Part shown: positions 14,992-19,900 of the stretch, one piece after another | Layout of the letters: each line of letters begins with the position of its first letter | Numbering within the stretch: the stretch's first letter is position 1 | Assembly: GCA_038211475.1 (NCBI GenBank) | Contig: JBBQVN010000061.1 | Coordinates: 1-19,900 of the forward strand | Source of the DNA: JANYBT01 sp038211475 | Lineage (GTDB): Bacteria > Acidobacteriota > Terriglobia > Terriglobales > Acidobacteriaceae | Reading direction: 5' to 3' | DNA: 19,900 bases | Position numbers and translations under genes: made by a program | The notes under the pieces: generated by a model | What the model was told of the DNA's origin: nothing | The model's input: only the letters and a program-made list of their open reading frames with translations | Databases searched by the model: none

Positions 14992-16479
14992 TTACTTCGT
15001 CTCCCATGACCTGGCGCGCGAAACGGCTTCGTTCCAGCGCGCGCGCAAATCGTGAGCTTGAGAGCGCGGCATCTGCGGGTCAAAACGTCTTTCGTCTCGC
15101 GCAGCGCGGGCCAGGTCTTGTGCGTCCCTCCAGAATCCCACGCCGAGGCCGGCAAAGTACGCAGCCCCAAGCGCAGTGGTCTCAGTGACCTGCGGACGGA
15201 CCACCGGGATTCCCATGATGTCGGCTTGAAACTGCATGAGGGAGTCGTTGGCGGAAGCGCCCCCATCCACGCGCAACTCCGGCAGCGCAGTTGCGGCATC
15301 GCGTTGCATCGCATCCAGCAGATCGGCCACTTGATAGGCGATGCTCTCCAGAGCGGCGCGGGCTAGGTGTCCAGCGGTGGTGCCGCGGGTCAAGCCAAAG
15401 ATGGAGCCCCGCGCGTATTGGTCCCAATGGGGAGCGCCTAGCCCCACGAACGCAGGCACAAAGTACACGCCGCCATTGTCAGCCACGGATGCGGCGAGAG
15501 GTTGGACTTCTGCGGAAGTGCGAATCAGACCCAGGCCGTCGCGCAACCACTGCACCACCGCGCCTCCCACGAACACGCTGCCCTCCAGCGCGTATTCGAT
15601 CGAGGCGCCGATTTGCCAGGCCACGGTCGTAAGCAAGCGATTGGAGGACGAGACCGCGCGGGTGCCGGTATTCTGCAGAGCGAAGCATCCAGTGCCATAG
15701 GTGTTCTTGGTAAGGCCGGGAGAAATGCAGCGTTGTCCAAACAGTGACGCCTGCTGATCGCCGGCGATGCCCGCGATGGGAATCCCGGCGAGCCCCGCGG
15801 TGGTGGCTTCCCCATACACTTCGCTGGAGGCGCGAACCGACGGCAGCAGCGCAGCCGGAATCCGAAACAGGCGCAGCAAGTCAGCATCCCACTGTCCGGT
15901 GTGGATGTTGAACAGCACGGTGCGCGAAGCATTGCTGGCGTCGGTGGCATGGACTGCGCCGCCGGTGAGCTTCCACAGCAGCCAGGTGTCGACCGTGCCA
16001 AAGGCGAGCCGTCCTGCTTCGGCCAGCGCACGCGTACCGGCGATGTGGTCGAGAATCCAAGCCAGCTTGCTGGCTGAGAAGTAGGCGTCGATTAGCAGGC
16101 CGGTGCGTTGTTGGATCAGGGTTTCGTGGCCTTCGGCTTTGAGTTGGTCGCAGAAGGCGGCAGTGCGGCGGTCTTGCCAAACGATTGCATTACAAACCGG
16201 TACGCCGGTCTCGCGGTCCCACACCAGGGCGGTTTCGCGCTGGTTGGTAATGCCGATGGCAGCGATGTCGCGGGGCTCGGTCCCGGCGCGAGTCATGGCT
16301 TCTACCGCAACACTCACTTGCGAGGCCCAAATCTCGTCGGGATTGTGCTCAACCCATCCTGGCTGGGGATAGATTTGTTCGAACTCGCGTTGCGCCGCGG
16401 CCTTGATGGACCCGTCGTGGTCGAACACGATGGCGCGCGAGCTCGTCGTACCCTGGTCCAACGCTAGGATGTATGGCAA
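14992..16479 (-). CDS. glpK: Glycerol kinase
   Basis: This 495-residue protein belongs to the FGGY carbohydrate kinase family and matches glycerol kinase in length and signatures. It has ALDQGTTSSRAIVFDHDG at the start (phosphate 1 loop), GITNQRETALVWDRETG, WQDRRTA, DTWLLWKLTGG, IAGDQQASLFGQ, TKNTYGTGCF (the phosphate 2 region), FVPAFVGLGAPHWD and VDGGASANDSLMQFQADI (adenosine site). It phosphorylates glycerol to sn-glycerol 3-phosphate with ATP and traps it in the cell. The start is TTG 16479, supported by GGAGG four bases upstream. It follows glpF with a 53-base gap on the same strand, an uptake-and-trap operon. No glpD or glpR is present in the window. Confidence 0.97.
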   Translation of the reverse strand: MPYILALDQGTTSSRAIVFDHDGSIKAAAQREFEQIYPQPGWVEHNPDEIWASQVSVAVEAMTRAGTEPRDIAAIGITNQRETALVWDRETGVPVCNAIVWQDRRTAAFCDQLKAEGHETLIQQRTGLLIDAYFSASKLAWILDHIAGTRALAEAGRLAFGTVDTWLLWKLTGGAVHATDASNASRTVLFNIHTGQWDADLLRLFRIPAALLPSVRASSEVYGEATTAGLAGIPIAGIAGDQQASLFGQRCISPGLTKNTYGTGCFALQNTGTRAVSSSNRLLTTVAWQIGASIEYALEGSVFVGGAVVQWLRDGLGLIRTSAEVQPLAASVADNGGVYFVPAFVGLGAPHWDQYARGSIFGLTRGTTAGHLARAALESIAYQVADLLDAMQRDAATALPELRVDGGASANDSLMQFQADIMGIPVVRPQVTETTALGAAYFAGLGVGFWRDAQDLARAARDERRFDPQMPRSQAHDLRARWNEAVSRARSWETK

Positions 16480-16532
16480 GCGACCTCCGTCACTCCAATC
16501 TTTTTGAACCCAGCGATTATTGAACCGCCGAT

Positions 16533-17309
16533 TTAGGGACGCGGGAGAAAGCGGCGGATTCCGAAATCATAGACTGCACCGCCGATCAGCCCGCCCACCA
16601 GCGGGGCGACCACGGGCACCCACCACACGCGGATGCCATCCGTCAGACCATTGTTGTGAAAGCCCACCAGAACGGTGAACAGGCGCGGCCCGAAGTCACG
16701 GGCAGGGTTGATAGCGTAGCCGTGCAATCCGCCGAAGCTCACGCCGATGGCGACGACCACTAGTCCAATCATGAGCGGTGCAAGGTTGGCGCCCGGAGGA
16801 GCGTTGTATTCATCGGTGATGGCGAACACCAGCAGCAGCAACAGAGCAGTGCCGATCACCTGGTCAAGGAACCCGGCTCGCAAGATCGCAGGGAAAGCGG
16901 GAAATGTCGTGAAGACGCCTGCGGTATGTTCCAGTCCGGGATCCGCCACGCGGAAGGCTGGCAAGTAGTTCCAATAGACCAACGCCGCAGCCACAAATGC
17001 TCCGGCGGTCTGCGCCAGTGAGTAGGGCACGACCCTGCGCCACGGAAAGCCCCGGAAGACGGCCAGAGTGAGTGTGACCGCTGGATTGAGATGAGCTCCG
17101 GAGACTCTGCCGGCGATGTAGATGCCCATAGTGACACCGAGTCCCCAACCTAAGGTGATATTGGTGAAGCCGCCGTGAACCACTTCGCCCGGAGTCTTGG
17201 ACGGAAACAAAGTGACCATGGCCACCACGCCGAGGCCGAACAGAATTAGCACCAGGGTCCCGAGAAACTCTGCGATTAGTTCCGCTGCCAGGGAAGGTTT
17301 GGGGTTCAT
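16533..17309 (-). CDS. glpF: Glycerol facilitator (aquaglyceroporin, MIP family)
   Basis: The product has 258 residues from ATG 17309, with six membrane helices in two repeats and two re-entrant loops. The two NPA boxes are GAHLNPAVT (75-77) and YAINPARDFGPR (201-203). Asp205 after the second NPA-Arg is the mark of glycerol-conducting channels rather than water-only aquaporins. It lets glycerol and small polyols diffuse across the inner membrane. An in-frame start at 17357 would add 16 residues before the typical N-terminus, so I prefer 17309. It is transcribed before glpK. Its upstream region holds a hairpin (17375-17405) and a tandem repeat (17592-17672); I see no convincing promoter hexamers. 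Confidence 0.95.
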   Translation of the reverse strand: MNPKPSLAAELIAEFLGTLVLILFGLGVVAMVTLFPSKTPGEVVHGGFTNITLGWGLGVTMGIYIAGRVSGAHLNPAVTLTLAVFRGFPWRRVVPYSLAQTAGAFVAAALVYWNYLPAFRVADPGLEHTAGVFTTFPAFPAILRAGFLDQVIGTALLLLLVFAITDEYNAPPGANLAPLMIGLVVVAIGVSFGGLHGYAINPARDFGPRLFTVLVGFHNNGLTDGIRVWWVPVVAPLVGGLIGGAVYDFGIRRFLPRP

Positions 17310-17374
17310 GGTTCCAGTCTGTCTTTCAGCCGGAAGGTAGTGTAGCAGCAAGTCCACCTGGAGCTACGGAGGCA

Positions 17375-17405
17375 GGGAGGGCGAGTGGAGGATAGCAGCC
17401 CTCCC
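17375..17405. other. Perfect hairpin in the glpF upstream region
   Basis: GGGAGGGC and GCCCTCCC, eight-base arms with a 15-base loop, about 65 bases before the glpF ATG. It could be a leader structure of the glpFK message or part of its control region. There is no T-run on either side. The rest of 17406-17590 shows no gene or clear site. Confidence 0.4.
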
Positions 17406-17591
17406 GAAGCACATTCCTTGAGATGAATGGAGTTACGGGGCCCAGAGGCAGAGCGTGCTCACCCTTGAAGCTGAGCGCCGTTTCTGCGGGGAGGATGATG
17501 TCACGCTTGCTGGGGAAAAGATGACGACGTTGCCATCTACTGGTACCGGCTCAGCCAAGGAGGCGGATGGGAATGACCTGCCACTATGGCA

Positions 17592-17672
17592 AGCAGACTC
17601 AGGTCAGCGGACATAGGCCAGCAGACCTAGTCATCCGAATCATGGCAGCAGACAAGAGTAGTAGACCCAGGC
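17592..17672. repeat. Degenerate 13-14 bp tandem repeat, six units
   Basis: Six units lie head to tail: AGCAGACTCAGGTC, AGCGGACATAGGCC, AGCAGACCTAGTCA, TCCGAATCATGGC, AGCAGACAAGAGT and AGTAGACCCAGGC. The rough consensus is AGCAGAC followed by AGG. The fourth unit is the most diverged. The array lies between the helicase terminator and the glpF upstream region, in non-coding DNA. Confidence 0.6.
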
Positions 17673-17710
17673 AAAAAAGCGCCGCGCGGGAATTCAAACT
17701 CCCGGCGCGG
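17673..17710 (-). terminator. Intrinsic terminator of the DEAD-box helicase gene
   Basis: On the minus strand CCGCGCCGGGA pairs with TCCCGCGCGG (one bulge) around GTTTGAAT, then CGC and TTTTTT. It lies about 40 bases after the helicase stop and points the right way. Confidence 0.75.
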
Positions 17711-17748
17711 GGCTGGATTTGTGGACTCTAGTTCAGGCCTCAGTCAGC

Positions 17749-18978
17749 CTAGCCCTCGAGTTGGACCTGCAAAACCTCTCCCGGTAGCTTGGTCATTCTG
17801 GGCTCGGCGCTGGTTTCGACGCGGTGCTGAGAGGGGCGTTTGAGAGCCGCCCGAGGCGCCGTGAAATCGTCGTCGGGACGCAATCGCTCCATTTTGATGC
17901 CCAACGTCTTTTCCAACTGGAACATCTCGGCCCGCTGCTCACGGGCAAACAGAGTGGAAGCGATGCCTCGTTCGCCGGCGCGTCCAGTCCGTCCCACGCG
18001 GTGGATGAAGTTCTCCGCAAGGTCGGGCAGATCGTAGTTGATGACGTGGGCGATGTCGTCCACATGAATGCCGCGCGAAGCCAGGTCGGTAGCGACCAGC
18101 ACGCGATAGCGACCGTCCTGAAAGCCAGACAGCGCCGCGGTTCGTTGCGACTGCGAGCGGTCGCCGTGAATCATGGCCGCTTTAAAGCCTTCCTTGGCAA
18201 GGTTCTTGGCCAGGCGCTCGGTGCCGCGTTTGGTGCGTGCGAATACCAGGCAACGCCCGGTTTCGTTCGACAGCAGGCGGTGCAGCATTTCCTGCTTGCG
18301 ATCGGCAGAAACTTCAAAAGCTTGCACGCGGACATTTTCGGATGGCTTCAAGGTATTGCCTAGAGCGACTCGGACCGGGTTTTTCATGTAATCGTTTACC
18401 AAGTGAGCCACCGAGGCTTCGAGTGTTGCGGAGAAGCACATGGTCTGGCGCTGCTTGGGCAGGATCGACGCAATGCGTCGAATGGCGGGCAAGAAGCCCA
18501 TATCCAACATGCGGTCCGCCTCGTCCAGAACCAGCACTTTCAGGTTGACGAAGTTGAACAGCTTGCGGTCGAGGAAATCTTCCAGGCGTCCGGGAGTGGC
18601 GACCACAAGTCGCGCGCCATGACGAATCGCCCGCAACTGCTGGCCTTCCGACAATCCACCGACCACCAGGGCCGCGGCGGTGAGTTTGTTACCGCGCAGG
18701 GCGTCGTACACATCCACCACCTGCATAGCTAGTTCGCGTGTCGGAACCAGCACTAGAGCTGCGATTCCTGGAGTCTTCTCCTTCATCAATCGCTCGATGA
18801 TCGGAATGAGAAACGCCAGGGTCTTGCCGGTTCCGGTCGAAGCCGTGGCCAGCACGTCTTTGCCTTCGAGGGCATGCGGAATAGCGACTACTTGTACAGG
18901 GGTCGGCACGGAAAAGCCGGAGGCCGCAATTCGTTCTTTGGTATAGGGGGAAATCAGTAATTCTGTGAAACTCTGCAT
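17749..18978 (-). CDS. DEAD-box ATP-dependent RNA helicase (RhlE/DeaD-like)
   Basis: This 409-residue protein has every helicase core motif in order: the Q motif (GFSVPTPVQ, 21-29), motif I ASTGTGKT (46-53), Ia PTREL (79-83), GG, TPGR (128-131), DEAD (152-155), SAT (183-185), IV LVFARTK, V ATDLASRGIHVDD and VI HRVGRTGR (326-333). It unwinds short RNA duplexes with ATP, in ribosome assembly or RNA turnover. Motif I has Ser where most members have Gln (AQTG), a small variation. The tail after residue 375 is short and basic (APRAALKRPSQHRVE), as in RhlE-type proteins; a long DeaD-type RNA-binding tail is absent. The ATG at 18978 has only a weak GAG ribosome site. A terminator follows. Confidence 0.95.
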   Translation of the reverse strand: MQSFTELLISPYTKERIAASGFSVPTPVQVVAIPHALEGKDVLATASTGTGKTLAFLIPIIERLMKEKTPGIAALVLVPTRELAMQVVDVYDALRGNKLTAAALVVGGLSEGQQLRAIRHGARLVVATPGRLEDFLDRKLFNFVNLKVLVLDEADRMLDMGFLPAIRRIASILPKQRQTMCFSATLEASVAHLVNDYMKNPVRVALGNTLKPSENVRVQAFEVSADRKQEMLHRLLSNETGRCLVFARTKRGTERLAKNLAKEGFKAAMIHGDRSQSQRTAALSGFQDGRYRVLVATDLASRGIHVDDIAHVINYDLPDLAENFIHRVGRTGRAGERGIASTLFAREQRAEMFQLEKTLGIKMERLRPDDDFTAPRAALKRPSQHRVETSAEPRMTKLPGEVLQVQLEG

Positions 18979-19256
18979 TACACTCGCTTTCTGTCTGGCG
19001 GAAACAGGGCAGTGCGCACGGAAGGTTTCCAGGCGAACCCCTGCGGCCAGTTTTTCTTGAAATTACGCCGAAGACAAACGGGAGTAAAACTAAGGCGGGA
19101 AGGTCAGATCAACTTGAAGACTCAACCGGAGCAACCGCACCACAACCGTGGTATTAGACGCAACTTCAGTATAGCATGGCCGCAGCGATTCTCATGGGCG
19201 GCGCAGGCCAGGCAGTGCCAAGATAGCTACCTATCACGCAAACCCAAGGAGCATGG

Positions 19257-19900
19257 ATGAATCTCACGCGCAGGCAGGCATTGTTGGCCGGTTCCGCGGC
19301 GGCGGTTGCAGCGGCCATGCCGCCAGCCACTCACGGCCTTTCCTTTCCGGACGTTTCCGCTGCAGCAGGCCAGACAGCCTCCGCCGGTTCAGCCTTCGAT
19401 GATGCAGTTAGCGTTTCCGACTTGGAAGCGATTGCCCACACCCGCATGGAGCACATGGCCTGGGAGTACATATCCGGCGCCGCCGCGGACGAGATCACGC
19501 TGCACTGGAACCGCGAGGCCTATGACCGCATTCGTCTAAACCCTCGTGTGCTCCACGACGTAAGCGCGCTCGATACCAGAGTGAAGGTACTCGGCCTGGA
19601 TTTGCCGTTCCCCGTTATGCTGGCGCCGACTTCGCTGCACAAGCTGGCGCATCCCGATGGTGAACTGGCTACGGTGAAAGGCGCTGGAGCTGCCGGGACG
19701 GGCATGGTCCTGAGCACCATGTCGAGCGTGTCACTGGAAGAGGTTGCAAAGGCGGCGAGCGGGCCGCTGTGGTTTCAGCTTTACGTGCAGAAAGACCGCG
19801 GGTTTACCGAGCAACTGGTGAAGCGTGCCGAAGCCGCCGGATACAAGGCCCTGGTCGTGACCGTCGATACGCCGGTCTCGGGCGCGCGCAACCGCCAGGA
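19257..19900 (+). CDS. Tat-exported FMN-dependent alpha-hydroxy acid oxidase/dehydrogenase, partial (runs off right edge)
   Basis: The frame opens at ATG 19257 after AAGGAG and stays open to the right edge, 214 codons in. The N-terminus MNLTRRQALLAGSAAAVAAA is a twin-arginine signal (Arg5-Arg6). The mature part matches the glycolate oxidase/lactate dehydrogenase family: WEYISGAAADEITL (the substrate-binding Tyr position is kept), RIRLNPRVLHDVS, PVMLAPTSLHKLAHPDGE (FMN contact), STMSSVSLEEVA, LWFQLYVQKDR and ALVVTVDTP. The catalytic His lies beyond the window. It would oxidise an L-2-hydroxy acid in the periplasm, and Tat export fits because FMN is inserted before transport. At the position of spinach glycolate oxidase Trp108 it has Met. 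The exact substrate is unknown. Confidence 0.9.
   Translation, partial: MNLTRRQALLAGSAAAVAAAMPPATHGLSFPDVSAAAGQTASAGSAFDDAVSVSDLEAIAHTRMEHMAWEYISGAAADEITLHWNREAYDRIRLNPRVLHDVSALDTRVKVLGLDLPFPVMLAPTSLHKLAHPDGELATVKGAGAAGTGMVLSTMSSVSLEEVAKAASGPLWFQLYVQKDRGFTEQLVKRAEAAGYKALVVTVDTPVSGARNRQ

Noticed and set aside
1..19900. tRNA, rRNA, CRISPR, insertion sequence or phage genes
   Set aside because: I looked in the gaps for T-loop sequences, regularly spaced repeats, transposase motifs and integrase signatures and found none.

Overview
The window reads as a piece of chromosome from a Gram-negative (diderm) bacterium of fairly high GC. An RND efflux pump with a lipoprotein adaptor, a DUF481-type outer-membrane barrel, two probable lipoproteins, a Tat component and a Tat-exported enzyme all point to an outer membrane. 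The mix of families and their arrangement resembles Acidobacteriota (Terriglobia/Koribacter-like). That placement is inference from protein character; there is no rRNA or tRNA gene here to settle it.

Layout. 1-102: start of an exported protein leaving the left edge on the minus strand. 103-651: a gene-free stretch with two palindromic operator-like sites, divergent promoter signals and a cluster of hairpins. 652-1227: an EF-P family translation factor with an unusual STPTARG tip loop. 1276-1357: two tandem terminator hairpins. 1428-4253, all minus strand: a DUF481 outer-membrane protein, TatA, a small exported protein broken by a frameshift, and a stand-alone CBM9-like protein. 4348-6043, plus strand: Ada (alkylation repair and regulator) and a SET-domain protein with a post-SET zinc motif. 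6091-10399, minus strand: an RND adaptor/pump operon whose pump gene carries a frameshift. 10690-12935, plus strand: threonine aldolase and a DegT-family aminotransferase, both apparently leaderless. 12952-14142, minus strand: an SH3b lipoprotein. 14483-14812: thioredoxin. 14992-17309, minus strand: glycerol kinase and glycerol facilitator (glpF-glpK). 17358-17748: non-coding DNA with a degenerate 13-14 bp tandem repeat and the helicase terminator. 17749-18978, minus strand: a DEAD-box RNA helicase. 19257 to the right edge: a Tat-signal FMN-dependent alpha-hydroxy acid oxidase.

How genes fit together. glpF and glpK form a glycerol uptake and phosphorylation unit. The adaptor and RND pump form an efflux unit lacking a local outer-membrane channel. 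TatA and the twin-arginine oxidoreductase are functionally linked but lie 16 kb apart. Most of the rest is single-gene housekeeping. I see no CRISPR array, insertion sequence, phage or defence cassette, and no clear case for a wholly new system. The points most worth a second look are the operator and RNA region upstream of efp, the EF-P tip loop, the two frameshifts, the interrupted SH3b domain, the leaderless gene pair and the tandem repeat upstream of glpF.
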